A DNA stretch of 44,821 nt, taken from Gemmatimonadota bacterium. GTDB taxonomy: Bacteria > Latescibacterota > UBA2968. The stretch covers positions 1-44,821 of the forward strand of contig VXRD01000041.1 in the NCBI GenBank assembly GCA_009838845.1. The letters are read 5' to 3'. Below, one piece after another: positions 36,553 to 44,821 of this stretch (position 1 is its first letter; each line of letters opens with the position of its first letter). Made by a program: the position numbers and the translations under genes. Under the pieces are notes generated by a model. That model did no database searches. It was not told where the DNA came from and saw only the letters and a list, made by a program, of their open reading frames with translations.

Positions 36553-38037
36553 ATGAAAGTACTCGTCATAGGTCTGGATTGCGCGTCGCCCGAACTGATC
36601 TTTCAGCGATTTCGAGATGACCTGTCCACCATCAACAACCTGATCCAGACCGGAATTTACGGCAACCTCAAAAGCACCATCCCGCCCATAACCATTCCCG
36701 CCTGGATGAGCATGGTAACGGGCAAAGACCCCGGCACGCTGGGATTTTACGGACTGCGCAACCGCGCCGATTACTCCTACAACCGTCTATCTATCGCCAA
36801 CTCAACGCTCGTGCACGACGATACGGTTTGGGACATCATTTCTGCTGTGGGCAAAAAAGTAATTCTCGTAGGCGTGCCCCAAACCTATCCCCCCCAGCCA
36901 GTCAACGGCTGTCTGATCGCCTCTTTTCTCACGCCGAGCAACGACAGTTCCTATACCTATCCCGACAGTCTGAAAGCCGAAATCGAGCGCGTATCCGATG
37001 GCTATATCATCGATGTGCGCGATTTTCGCACAGATGACAAAGCGCGCTTGCTCCGCGAAATCTACACCATGACCGAAAAGCGATTTCGCGTGACGCGGCA
37101 TCTCCTGCAAACCCGCGAATGGGATTTTTGCATGCATGTGGAAATGGGCACAGATCGCATCCACCACGGATTCTGGCGCTTTCTCGATCAAACCCACCGA
37201 AAACACGATCCCAATTCTGAATATGTGAACGCCATCCGCGACTATTACCGGTATCTCGATGGTGAAATCGCATCCCTGATTGATTTGGCGGGTAAAGACA
37301 CTGCCATTCTCCTCGTCTCAGACCACGGCGCCAAGCGCATAGATGGCGGTATCTGCATCAACGAATGGTTGATCCGCGAAGGGTATTTGACACTAAAAAA
37401 ATATCCCCAGGAGCCTATGGCTTATGAGGATCTCGAAATCGACTGGGCAAAAACCACAGCCTGGGGTGAGGGTGGCTATTACGCGCGCATCTTTCTCAAC
37501 ATTGCTGGACGCGAACCAAAAGGCATTGTGCCCCCCGAACAATACAATGTCTTACGCGACGAACTTTCAAAAAAAATCGTGAACATCCCCGACGACAAGG
37601 GCAATCCCCTGCCGACGAGGGTCTTCAAACCAGAAGATATTTACAGCACCATTAACAATATCCCACCCGATCTGATCGCCTATTTCGGAGACCTGCACTG
37701 GCGTTCTGTCGGCACAATAGGCCATCGCGCCATCCACACCCTTGAAAACGACACCGGACCAGACGATGCCAACCACGCCCAACACGGTATCTTTATTCTC
37801 AAAGACGGCACGCACACAGGCGAGAGATACAATCTGGAAATACGCGACATCGCACCAACTATCCTGGGCCTCATGGATATCCCCGCTCCCACCGACATGC
37901 AAGGCCAGACAATAGTCAACACGCCCTCAACGCCTGCATCACCAGATGCACAACCTTCACACACAGACGACGAAGTCTATACAGAAGACGAAAAAAAAGC
38001 ACTCGAAGATCGACTCAGAGCGCTGGGATATTTGTGA
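36553..38037 (+). CDS. Type I phosphodiesterase/nucleotide pyrophosphatase-family protein
   Basis: A 494-residue alkaline-phosphatase-superfamily enzyme. GLDCASPELIF (residues 6-16) has the first metal Asp, PITIPAWMSMVTGKDPG holds the Thr nucleophile and the family's typical run, and MGTDRIHHGFW, LVSDHGAKRIDGG and ANHAQHGIF supply metal ligands. It would hydrolyse a phosphodiester or pyrophosphate, perhaps of a nucleotide-sugar or phosphoglycan. The start at 36553 follows a weak AAAAG site; the previous stop is only 13 bases upstream. The end faces the kinase operon stop with seven bases between, no terminator. Confidence 0.87.
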   Translation: MKVLVIGLDCASPELIFQRFRDDLSTINNLIQTGIYGNLKSTIPPITIPAWMSMVTGKDPGTLGFYGLRNRADYSYNRLSIANSTLVHDDTVWDIISAVGKKVILVGVPQTYPPQPVNGCLIASFLTPSNDSSYTYPDSLKAEIERVSDGYIIDVRDFRTDDKARLLREIYTMTEKRFRVTRHLLQTREWDFCMHVEMGTDRIHHGFWRFLDQTHRKHDPNSEYVNAIRDYYRYLDGEIASLIDLAGKDTAILLVSDHGAKRIDGGICINEWLIREGYLTLKKYPQEPMAYEDLEIDWAKTTAWGEGGYYARIFLNIAGREPKGIVPPEQYNVLRDELSKKIVNIPDDKGNPLPTRVFKPEDIYSTINNIPPDLIAYFGDLHWRSVGTIGHRAIHTLENDTGPDDANHAQHGIFILKDGTHTGERYNLEIRDIAPTILGLMDIPAPTDMQGQTIVNTPSTPASPDAQPSHTDDEVYTEDEKKALEDRLRALGYL

Positions 38038-38044
38038 TTGACCG

Positions 38045-38929
38045 CTAAAAAACCCGAAAATGCGCGGGCAAAGTCGGCATTCCACTATCCTGTGTCGTAA
38101 CAAAACCGCCAACGGCATTGGCTTGTTCGGCGCATATCTGCATCGGTGCGCCAGCGAGTAAATGCATGACAAATGCCGCCGTAAAAGCATCGCCAGCACC
38201 CACCGTATTCACGACCTGCTGTCTTTTCCCCACCGCCTGACAAATCCCACCTTCACTCACAACCCAGCACCCCTGTTCTCCCAGCGTCAAAATCACACAT
38301 TGCAGGTCAAACCGCGCGCGAATACCTGTCAAAAAAGCATCCACATCTTCTTCCCCACCTACATAATCGCGCAGCAGGACGACTTCCTCGTCATTTAACT
38401 TCAGCACATCAGCACGTGTCAGAGATTCCCGCACAATCTCATCAGTGTGATAGTGCTGTCGAAAATTAATATCGAACACGCGCAGGCAATCCGGCGACGC
38501 CGCATCCAAAAAATTTATAATTGCCCGACGGCTCTGCGCCTCGCGTTGATCTATCGTCCCAAAACACAAGGCGTGAGCAGATTGCGCTATCGGTGCCAAT
38601 TCTGAGCACCATGTAATCGCATCCCACGCCACGCCTTCGACAATTTCATAAGTAGGCTGCCCATCTACAAGGGTCACGTTCACGCTACCCGTTGGTCGAT
38701 AGGCATGCACTTGCATGGCATCTGTAGCCACGCCTCTTCCGCTCAAAATCTCAAGTGCTGTCTTGCCCCGCGCATCGTCTCCCACGCAACTCACCATGGC
38801 AGAACGCGCGCCCAAAGCAGCCGCGTGCACGGCAAAATTTGCCGGCGCACCCCCCAATCGCTCGCCATCGGGAAACACATCCCACAACACGGCACCGATA
38901 GCGACCACAGAAGGCGGACCACGGCGCAT
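38045..38929 (-). CDS. PfkB-family sugar kinase (fructokinase-like)
   Basis: A 294-residue ribokinase-fold enzyme. LGGAPANFAVHAAALG (about 25-40) is the PfkB N-terminal signature. The C-terminal VNTVGAGDAFTAAF (about 240-253) has the anion hole GAGD with the catalytic Asp. The usual leading Asp of DTxGAGD is Asn here, an unusual but not fatal change. Substrate likely a ketose or keto-sugar acid. It is the last gene of the PhyH-Gfo/Idh-kinase operon; its ATG overlaps the Gfo/Idh stop by one base (TAATG). Confidence 0.88.
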   Translation of the reverse strand: MRRGPPSVVAIGAVLWDVFPDGERLGGAPANFAVHAAALGARSAMVSCVGDDARGKTALEILSGRGVATDAMQVHAYRPTGSVNVTLVDGQPTYEIVEGVAWDAITWCSELAPIAQSAHALCFGTIDQREAQSRRAIINFLDAASPDCLRVFDINFRQHYHTDEIVRESLTRADVLKLNDEEVVLLRDYVGGEEDVDAFLTGIRARFDLQCVILTLGEQGCWVVSEGGICQAVGKRQQVVNTVGAGDAFTAAFVMHLLAGAPMQICAEQANAVGGFVTTQDSGMPTLPAHFRVF

Positions 38930-39912
38930 TACCGCGACACCTTCACTGCCTTTTTTGCAGAAGCCGAGCGATAAGCGGCCTCGGACAAGCGAGCGACCTG
39001 CAAAGCGAAATCCGGCGGCGAATACCCCACGCCATCGTTGCGGATCAGATCAAAAAATGCCTGATCGGGCGTCATCTCCTGAATATGCGGTGGAATATCG
39101 AGTGGTTTGTCATTCAGCAAAACCGACTGTACTCGCCACTGGTGCAAATGGAATACCAGACAGCCCTTGCTTCCGTGAATGGCGATTCGCTCATCGTGAT
39201 GCGCCGCATTGCCAAAGGTATTCAGCGTTCCCGCCCCGCCACCTTTGAAACGCACATTGACCACCATATTGGTATCCACAGCTTTTCCCGCATTCTCCGC
39301 AAAAGCCGAGACCTCCACAGGCTCCAATCCCGTAATCCACAACACAGAGGCGACGAGATGGCTACCCGTATCCATAAACATGCCACCCCCCGACAGCTCG
39401 GGATCCAAACGCCAGCCGCGGATACGTCCCCAATTTTGCGTCACATAGGCCACCACGCCGCGCAACTCTCCGAGTTCACCCTGCCGAATCAATTCACGCG
39501 CATAAACGTGGGGAGCCATATAATTGCGTTGATAGGCCACCACCAGATACAATTTCAATTTATCCGACAAATTGATCAGCGACTTGGTCTGCCGAGACGC
39601 AACAGTAAGGGGCTTCTCAACCAGAACGTGCAAGCCCTTTTGCAAAGACAGGCGGGCGTGCTCATAATGCAGCGCGTGGGGTGAACTGATCAGCATAGCA
39701 TCGAGAGCCTCATTCCGCACGAGTTGGCGATAATCTTCATAAAACGACGCCTCACTGCCCCACGCCTCCATTAATGCTTCCGCCTGGCTCTCATCGGGAT
39801 CGGCCACGCCGATAATCTCCACGCCGCCATCTGCTTTCAAACGGGGCAAATGCGCTCGTTGCATGTTGCCGCCACATCCGATCAAACCGAGGCGAATTTT
39901 CTCTTTTGACAT
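38929..39912 (-). CDS. Gfo/Idh/MocA family oxidoreductase, second copy
   Basis: A 327-residue NAD(P)-dependent dehydrogenase. GLIGCGGNMQRAH (residues 9-21) is the Rossmann motif, VLVEKPLTV the EKP motif, and GGGMFMDTGSHLVASVLW the C-terminal helix with the catalytic His. The middle of an operon with PhyH upstream and a PfkB kinase downstream (one-base overlap). GGGAGG lies before the ATG. The two Gfo/Idh enzymes in this window are only distantly similar, so they are not a recent duplication. Confidence 0.9.
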   Translation of the reverse strand: MSKEKIRLGLIGCGGNMQRAHLPRLKADGGVEIIGVADPDESQAEALMEAWGSEASFYEDYRQLVRNEALDAMLISSPHALHYEHARLSLQKGLHVLVEKPLTVASRQTKSLINLSDKLKLYLVVAYQRNYMAPHVYARELIRQGELGELRGVVAYVTQNWGRIRGWRLDPELSGGGMFMDTGSHLVASVLWITGLEPVEVSAFAENAGKAVDTNMVVNVRFKGGGAGTLNTFGNAAHHDERIAIHGSKGCLVFHLHQWRVQSVLLNDKPLDIPPHIQEMTPDQAFFDLIRNDGVGYSPPDFALQVARLSEAAYRSASAKKAVKVSR

Positions 39913-39950
39913 CGCGCAGAACCTCCCGGTTTATAGTAAGTAATATTTTT

Positions 39951-40757
39951 TTAAGCCGCCGATTCAGCCACCATCGTTACTTCTTTCCTGCCTTCTAATC
40001 CGGAGATTACCGGAAATGTGCGCGATGAATCCCTTCCCCGCGCCATATAACGCACAGTAGGTGGAAAATAGGCGTAGAGTGCCGTATGCCTCGGGCGAGG
40101 TGAATTATTGGGACCAGAACCGTGTACACACAAACTGTGAAACAAGAGGGCTGTTCCCGCCTTGAGAGGCACCTCAATAGCCTGTGAGATATCCAAATTT
40201 TTTCGATCTGTCAACTTTGCATCTTGAGGCCGCGCAATATCGCCCCATTTCTGCATGCCCCACTTGTGACTCTCGGGAATCACTCGAATGCACCCATTCT
40301 CCGAACTGGCATCTGTCAATGCAATACTCACCGTGACAAGCGCGGGCGGCTCCATCGGCCAGTACGCCGAATCTTGATGAAAACCATGCGAAGACCCGTG
40401 AAACGCGGGCTTGAGCATAAGCGTACTGCGAAACAACAACAAATCGAGACCAATCAGATTCTGAACCACGGGCACGAGTTTGGAATGTGCAGCCAAATTC
40501 TTGAACACATTGGAAAAATCGCGCGTCTGTTCGATCTTTCGCAACACGGGCAAGCCATCTTGCTCTTTGTCCCTTGCATAAGGCTCGCGCTGAAAACTGC
40601 CCGAACGCTTATCGCCATTGGCTGCCAAATCTGCTGCCAGCACGTGTAATTTGTGAATTTCTTCTTCACACTCGGCCAACTCTTGGGACGACACCACATC
40701 TTCAACCACGAGATAGCCCTGGTCGAAAAAAAATGCTTTCTGTTCTTCGGGTGTCAT
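39951..40757 (-). CDS. Phytanoyl-CoA dioxygenase family protein (PhyH), second copy
   Basis: A 268-residue Fe(II)/2-oxoglutarate oxygenase. Iron ligands HQD in GFHQDSAYW (about 129-131) and the distal His in LCVHGSGPNNS (about 210). ENGCIRVIPESHKWG is the standard strand, and RHTALYAYFP gives the 2-oxoglutarate Arg. Substrate unknown. The start at 40757 was set by GAGGAGGATAAAA; a frame to 40772 has no site. It has its own promoter (40790-40817) and leads the operon with Gfo/Idh and the kinase. Confidence 0.92.
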   Translation of the reverse strand: MTPEEQKAFFFDQGYLVVEDVVSSQELAECEEEIHKLHVLAADLAANGDKRSGSFQREPYARDKEQDGLPVLRKIEQTRDFSNVFKNLAAHSKLVPVVQNLIGLDLLLFRSTLMLKPAFHGSSHGFHQDSAYWPMEPPALVTVSIALTDASSENGCIRVIPESHKWGMQKWGDIARPQDAKLTDRKNLDISQAIEVPLKAGTALLFHSLCVHGSGPNNSPRPRHTALYAYFPPTVRYMARGRDSSRTFPVISGLEGRKEVTMVAESAA

Positions 40758-40789
40758 TTTTATCCTCCTCAAAATTGCTAGATAGATAA

Positions 40790-40817
40790 ATCATAATACT
40801 ATAAATACTTGTGTCAA
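40790..40817 (-). promoter_or_regulatory. Promoter of the PhyH/Gfo-Idh/kinase operon
   Basis: On the minus strand TTGACA (40812-40817), 16 bases, TATGAT (40790-40795), about 33 bases before the ATG. Confidence 0.6.
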
Positions 40818-40853
40818 GCAAAGAAAAAGGGCGTCAGTCTGTAACCGACGCCC
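40818..40853 (-). terminator. Rho-independent terminator after the DUF4249 gene
   Basis: On the minus strand GGGCGTC and GACGCCC (40829-40853) form a 7-bp stem with an 11-base loop, followed by TTTTTC. It separates the receptor/lipoprotein operon from the PhyH operon. Confidence 0.85.
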
Positions 40854-40894
40854 CTGGGGTTATATTTTCTATAAAAACCCGTAAAAATCCGCCT

Positions 40895-41833
40895 TTATTG
40901 CGAAGGGCGGGGCAGCACCTCAAAACCCACCGAATCCACGGACGCCGAGCCAAAAATCCCTATGCCCCCATCAACGTTAAACAGCGGACGCTCGAAATTG
41001 TCACCCGCCAGGCCGCCAGGCTGAAACGCATTCCCATCATCATCTTGAAAAAACTCGGGCACAGAGCGAATCAAATCAAACCAGTTCTTGTCAACCGCAT
41101 AAATGCGAATGACATGAGGCCCGGCATATGCCACCGCAAACCAGGGGAAGCGCACGATGCCATCTGTGGCCTCAAATGCCGGCGAACTGCCATATCGTTC
41201 AAAATCCGCCCTCTCATCTTCATCGACCAAATCGGAATAAACCACAAAATCCGATTCTGGATCCAGGCTCTCAATTGCAATATGGTAGCCACTGGCAGGA
41301 AGCGGATCAAATCGCATTTCCAGAAGGCCTTCTTGATAGACAACACGATTCTCCTGCACATTGCCATCTTCATATCTATTCAAAGGACGGATGACCTCGA
41401 GTGTCTGATCATCTATTAATGCCGCCTCCCGAATATCGAATCTACCCGGTGTGATCGTCTGCGCTGTGGCTTCCCTACCCTGTGATCGCACGCGCAGATT
41501 ATAAGTTGTATTTGGCAAAACGAGCGGGGCATTGAGCGGGGGACGATAAGACCCAGAGGAAAAACCCGAACTCGGGCGGTACACAAACGTCTGTTCCCCC
41601 TGAGTGATCACGACCTCGGCATCGCCTACACCTGCCCAGCGTTCAGAATAACCCACATTTGCTTTTACTGTCTCACTAACCAGCACCTGAGGCAGGGGTT
41701 TATCGACAATCAACAGCGCATCCACAACCAGAACACGCGAAGCATCGGGGCCAAAAAGACTCGATGGATCGCGCTCGGCCTCACATCCCACCAGCACGGC
41801 CAGGCAGCCCACCATCAAAACGAAATATTTCAT
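40895..41833 (-). CDS. DUF4249 lipoprotein
   Basis: A 312-residue protein with a lipoprotein signal (VGCLAVLVGC, Cys about 17). Matches to DUF4249: an early VLVVDALLIVDKPLPQVLVS, VGDAEVVITQG, NTTYNLRVRSQG, SGYHIAIESLDPES and a late IRIYAVDKNWFDLIRSV. In Bacteroidetes-type genomes this family is found next to CarboxypepD_reg-type TonB receptors, as here, and is thought to be a surface partner of the receptor. Two ATGs lie in tandem (41836 and 41833); the second has the better spacing to GAGGAGT. It follows the receptor stop by 10 bases. Confidence 0.82.
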   Translation of the reverse strand: MKYFVLMVGCLAVLVGCEAERDPSSLFGPDASRVLVVDALLIVDKPLPQVLVSETVKANVGYSERWAGVGDAEVVITQGEQTFVYRPSSGFSSGSYRPPLNAPLVLPNTTYNLRVRSQGREATAQTITPGRFDIREAALIDDQTLEVIRPLNRYEDGNVQENRVVYQEGLLEMRFDPLPASGYHIAIESLDPESDFVVYSDLVDEDERADFERYGSSPAFEATDGIVRFPWFAVAYAGPHVIRIYAVDKNWFDLIRSVPEFFQDDDGNAFQPGGLAGDNFERPLFNVDGGIGIFGSASVDSVGFEVLPRPSQ

Positions 41834-41843
41834 CATACTCCTC

Positions 41844-44066
41844 TTAAAAATTAAAATTGATCCCCAGAGTCGGCACGATCGGCAACATCTTGACCACATC
41901 TGGATCGAACTCATCAAAAATGACAAACCACTCATTGCGCCGATTAAATACGTTAAACACCTGAACGTAAAACTCCCCATTCACCTCAAACGCTCGAAAC
42001 CGCATCTTCACATTTAAATCCAATCTCTGATAGGGCAACAAGCGAGCACTATTGCGGTCTGAGGGAAGCACCAGATTTTCTATTTGACGGTGGGGCACTG
42101 CGGGCGAGCGCAATGAATAACGCGCAGATGCAGGTGTAAATGCCTGCCCAGTGCCATAGATATAATTCGCCCCAAGCGACCACCTGCCCAGGCGATAATT
42201 GGTCACAAAAGACACATCGTGGCGTCGGTCGTATTTGGGGGGAAACGCCTTACCCTGATTGAGTTCGGAAAAGGTACGCCTCGTCCATCCCAGCGTGTAC
42301 CCAATCCATCCCGTCAATCGCCCGGTGCGGCGCTGTAAAAAGACTTCGACACCAGTTGCATACCCGGTCCCCCCACTCACAAACGTATCCTCTACGTTTG
42401 TCGCATCGATATCTGCGGCGATGCGATTGTCCAGTACAATCAAATTCGCCATATCCGTATAATAGGCTTCCACAGTAGCCTGATAACGCTCGGAAGGTTC
42501 CCACTCCACACCCACCACACTCTGCCAGGACCGTCCGGGTTCCACCGACTCATCCAGCGGCACCCAGTAATCACCGCCACTAAACAACTCGGTAGTCACC
42601 AATTGCAAATACTGATGAAATGAACCGCCAGCCGCCTTCCAGCGCCAATTGCCCCTGCGGTAGCTCATTGAAAAACGCGGCTCGACATGAAAGCGATCAC
42701 CAGCGCTAAAATAACTGCTCCGCATGCCCAGGCGAATATCTGTTGCAGAGCCTGGCTGCCAATGATCTTGCACATACGCCGATAACAAATTGGGGGTCAG
42801 ACGCAGATCGAATTGGCTTGAGCGATTAAATTCCTGATAAAATTCAAAATCGTAGTGCGTCGCCAAAAAGCCCCCGCTGATAGCGTGATCGCGTGCGGCA
42901 AACCAATCCACATCGCCTTTGATGGTAAAATCGCTAATACCGTTGGAAAGCAAGATGGGCGTATCGAGAATATTCAGCTCTATCTTACTGGCATAATTAC
43001 TGCCCGCCACCACAAAATTGCCAAATAGCGCGGGCGAAAACACATGCGTCCACTTGCCCAAAAAAGCCGTATTCCCCCACCGAATGCCGAAATACGAATC
43101 CTCATCAACATCAAAAGTCAAATTGTCTCGACCAAAATATCCACTGATCTGCACCTTGTCATTATCCGAAAAATCCTGATTGAGCTTGGCATTTAAGTCG
43201 TAAAAATAATACGTGGGAACATCTGTTTCTTCATCCCGGATGAAAGACAATAACGGATCGATATAAGTGCGCCGTCCCGACATCATCCACGAGCCTTTTG
43301 GCGTTGGGCCTTCAAGTGTCAAACGCGCGGCAATAAGGCTTATCCCTCCGCTGGCGTCAAATCCCTTGCGATTGCCGTCCTTATTGTGTACGTCGAGCAC
43401 CGACCCCAAACGACCGCCGTATTTCGCGGGATAAGCCCCTTTGTGTAAACTCATATCCCGAATGGCATCGGGGTTAAAAGTAGAAAAAAAGCCAAACGCG
43501 TGCGATGGATTGTAAAGCGGCATCTGGTCCAATAAAATCAAGGTTTGATCCGGGCCGCCACCGCGAATATAAAGCCCCGAACTGATATCTGACGCGGCCT
43601 GAATACCCGGCAACAGATGTAGCGAGCGCAAAATATCCGCCTCGCCAATAGCTGGCATCTCGCGGATTTTTGACGTTTCTATCTCCACAAAACCCGGCTG
43701 AATGCGCTGCTCTTCCTCTTCCTGCTTGGCCTGCACCACGATCTCCTCCACGACTATTGGCTCGGGTTTGAGTTGCACATCGAGCCGCCTTGTTTCCCCC
43801 GCTCGAAAAGTCAGCGTATCCTGAAAACTGATATACCCGATATAAGAAATGGTCAACACATAGGGGATATCCTCAGGAACCCCTTGAATGGCGTAATATC
43901 CATTCACATTGCTCAACACACTAATGGGCCTGTCTTGCCCTTTTAGCACCACCGTCGCATAGGGCAGCGACTCGCCATTACTCTGATCCACAATAAACCC
44001 ACTCAGCGTTGCCGCCTGCACAGACAACGGCAACAACAGCAACAACAGCAACAAATATTTCACCAA
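41844..44066 (-). CDS. TonB-dependent receptor with carboxypeptidase-D regulatory-like domain
   Basis: A protein of about 740 residues. Signal peptide about 1-18 (a poly-Leu core), CarboxypepD_reg-like domain (about 20-105, LSGFIVDQSNGESLPYATVV), plug (about 120-230, VVEEIVVQAK, ILRSLHLLPGIQAASDISS, GLYIRGGGPDQTLILLD), then a beta barrel of about 500 residues ending VPTLGINFNF, with a terminal aromatic. It would import a ligand (glycan fragment, siderophore or peptide) in a TonB-driven way. The start is ambiguous: TTG at 44066 has GGAGGG six bases before; GTG at 44063 is the next codon. DUF4249 follows in the same operon. Confidence 0.9.
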   Translation of the reverse strand: MVKYLLLLLLLLPLSVQAATLSGFIVDQSNGESLPYATVVLKGQDRPISVLSNVNGYYAIQGVPEDIPYVLTISYIGYISFQDTLTFRAGETRRLDVQLKPEPIVVEEIVVQAKQEEEEQRIQPGFVEIETSKIREMPAIGEADILRSLHLLPGIQAASDISSGLYIRGGGPDQTLILLDQMPLYNPSHAFGFFSTFNPDAIRDMSLHKGAYPAKYGGRLGSVLDVHNKDGNRKGFDASGGISLIAARLTLEGPTPKGSWMMSGRRTYIDPLLSFIRDEETDVPTYYFYDLNAKLNQDFSDNDKVQISGYFGRDNLTFDVDEDSYFGIRWGNTAFLGKWTHVFSPALFGNFVVAGSNYASKIELNILDTPILLSNGISDFTIKGDVDWFAARDHAISGGFLATHYDFEFYQEFNRSSQFDLRLTPNLLSAYVQDHWQPGSATDIRLGMRSSYFSAGDRFHVEPRFSMSYRRGNWRWKAAGGSFHQYLQLVTTELFSGGDYWVPLDESVEPGRSWQSVVGVEWEPSERYQATVEAYYTDMANLIVLDNRIAADIDATNVEDTFVSGGTGYATGVEVFLQRRTGRLTGWIGYTLGWTRRTFSELNQGKAFPPKYDRRHDVSFVTNYRLGRWSLGANYIYGTGQAFTPASARYSLRSPAVPHRQIENLVLPSDRNSARLLPYQRLDLNVKMRFRAFEVNGEFYVQVFNVFNRRNEWFVIFDEFDPDVVKMLPIVPTLGINFNF
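44025..44057 (-). repeat. Leucine-codon repeat in the receptor's signal sequence
   Basis: The signal-peptide region reads as repeated TTG and CTG triplets (a nine-base unit TTGTTGCTG occurring twice plus partial copies). All repeat lengths are in frame, so slippage would change the number of leucines only. Confidence 0.5.
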
Positions 44067-44100
44067 ATTTATCCCTCCTTGCAGAATGCACGATAACAAA

Positions 44101-44210
44101 AAGCGCGAATAGACGAATAGACGAACGGCAATACACACTGATACTGACTTACATCATGTCAGCACATGCTTTGGGAGGATGGGCGGGGTTCGTTGATTCG
44201 TTGATTCGCT
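44101..44210. repeat. Short tandem duplications in the gap upstream of the receptor
   Basis: GAATAGAC twice in a row at about 44105-44120 and TTGATTCG twice at about 44192-44207. They lie in the leader between the small lipoprotein and the receptor. Both are eight-base duplications with no clear function. Confidence 0.35.
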
Positions 44211-44216
44211 AGCGTG

Positions 44217-44678
44217 TCACCAGATACCCCTTTTTGTGGCAACAACCCCTTCTTCGCGCTCGGCAATTAACCGGATGCGCTCTTGAATACGCGCGAGAAT
44301 TAACCGCAACCGATCTCTATCGGCATCTGACAGCCCATCATTGCGCCAGGGATCCTCGCTACTTCTTTTTTGCTTGGTCATCTGCACATTGATCTCTTGA
44401 GTAAAAAAATCCATCACAACCGAAATGCGCGTGCGCCTCGAAACATCGAAAAAAGTCTGACTCGCATAACTCGACTCATGTCGCCAGCCCGTCGTTACCA
44501 CACCGGCCACGGGATCAACCGTTTCTACCGTATAGCCTTCTTCGTGCAAAATAGTCACGGCGGCATTGGCAAATGCCTCGGGTGAAATTTTTTCCACCGA
44601 CCCTGAGATCGACACGGGATCGACTACATTGCAACCCAGCGAAAACCCCAACAAAAAAAGAATCGTAACGTATTTCAT
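44217..44678 (-). CDS. Small lipoprotein of unknown function
   Basis: A 153-residue protein. Lipoprotein signal ILFLLGFSLGC (Cys about 16). A compact alpha/beta body follows (AFANAAVTILHEEGYTVETV, GVVTTGWRHES, RRTRISVVMDFFTQEINVQM), then a charged helix (DRDRLRLILARIQERIRLI). The first part resembles small periplasmic folds that bring an exposed strand onto an outer-membrane partner, but no family was recognised. GGGGGGACAG precedes the ATG. It could be the first gene of the receptor operon, about 150 bases upstream of the receptor start. Confidence 0.7.
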   Translation of the reverse strand: MKYVTILFLLGFSLGCNVVDPVSISGSVEKISPEAFANAAVTILHEEGYTVETVDPVAGVVTTGWRHESSYASQTFFDVSRRTRISVVMDFFTQEINVQMTKQKRSSEDPWRNDGLSDADRDRLRLILARIQERIRLIAEREEGVVATKRGIW

Positions 44679-44821
44679 ACTGTCCCCCCAGCTAAAAGTT
44701 CCAGATTATCCGGAAAACCTGCTCGTGTTGAAGGCAGACACCGCACTGCCCCCTAACTGCAACTTCTGTGCCAGATGGACTCAAACCAAAAGAAAAATTA
44801 TAACATCATTATTTTTAATAC
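44679..44821. promoter_or_regulatory. Right-end intergenic region with candidate -10 element
   Basis: No gene is visible. On the minus strand TATAAT lies at 44797-44802; the matching -35 would fall at the window edge and cannot be judged. It may be the promoter of the small lipoprotein/receptor operon, with a leader of about 110 bases. Confidence 0.3.

Overview
The window looks like a chromosomal segment of an uncultured Gram-negative bacterium of the FCB supergroup, most likely Latescibacterota (WS3) or a close relative. This is an inference. It rests on a dockerin/cohesin-type surface protein, a gingipain-fold (C25) protein ending in a FlgD/T9SS-like domain, a carboxypeptidase-regulatory TonB receptor paired with a DUF4249 lipoprotein, a BlaR1-TonB fusion, and small catabolic clusters of phytanoyl-CoA dioxygenase (PhyH), Gfo/Idh/MocA and enolase-superfamily genes. 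No rRNA, tRNA, CRISPR array, insertion sequence or phage module was seen.

Layout. 1-1043 (-): dockerin-like secreted protein whose frame continues past a TAG into tandem beta-propeller-like repeats that run off the window edge. 1267-1752 (-): small outer-membrane barrel. 1830-2980: gene-poor stretch with an orphan CI-like repressor bracketed by two related hairpin repeats. 2981-5151 (-): BlaI/BlaR1-TonB sensor pair with a clear promoter/operator. 5405-12961 (-): the most unusual region, made of a DksA/TraR-type zinc-finger protein, a helical protein of unknown function, an ECF sigma factor (TTG start), an ABC exporter, and a 1,028-residue fused beta-beta' RNA polymerase catalytic protein. 13031-13183: divergent sigma70-type promoters, one driving that cluster and one driving only a short hairpin. 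13250-16104 (-): nadC and uvrB. 16244-19400 (+): DUF3179 lipoprotein and two paralogous outer-membrane barrels. 19460-21262 (-): rhamnonate-dehydratase-like enzyme and a PAP2-like membrane protein. 21425-24297 (+): PhyH, medium-chain dehydrogenase and Gfo/Idh genes. 24294-30842 (+): surface-polysaccharide genes (two GT4 enzymes, DUF3473-type deacetylase, sugar-nucleotide epimerase, methyltransferase, GT-C membrane protein). 30855-36539 (+): giant PorU-like C25 protein. 36553-38037 (+): type I phosphodiesterase. 38045-40757 (-): PfkB kinase, Gfo/Idh and PhyH operon. 40895-44678 (-): DUF4249 lipoprotein, TonB-dependent receptor and a small lipoprotein.

How the parts fit. The best candidate for an undescribed system is the 5405-12961 cluster. 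Its polymerase keeps the beta catalytic lysines, the beta' three-aspartate loop, the sigma-docking clamp helices and part of the bridge helix. It has lost the beta flap, the beta' zinc-binding region and a recognisable trigger loop. It shares strand, close spacing and probably one promoter with an ECF sigma factor and a DksA-like protein, which suggests a second, dedicated transcription machine. The 24-38 kb block looks like an envelope polysaccharide and cell-surface-protein region. The PhyH/Gfo-Idh clusters look like catabolism of small organic or sugar-derived substrates.
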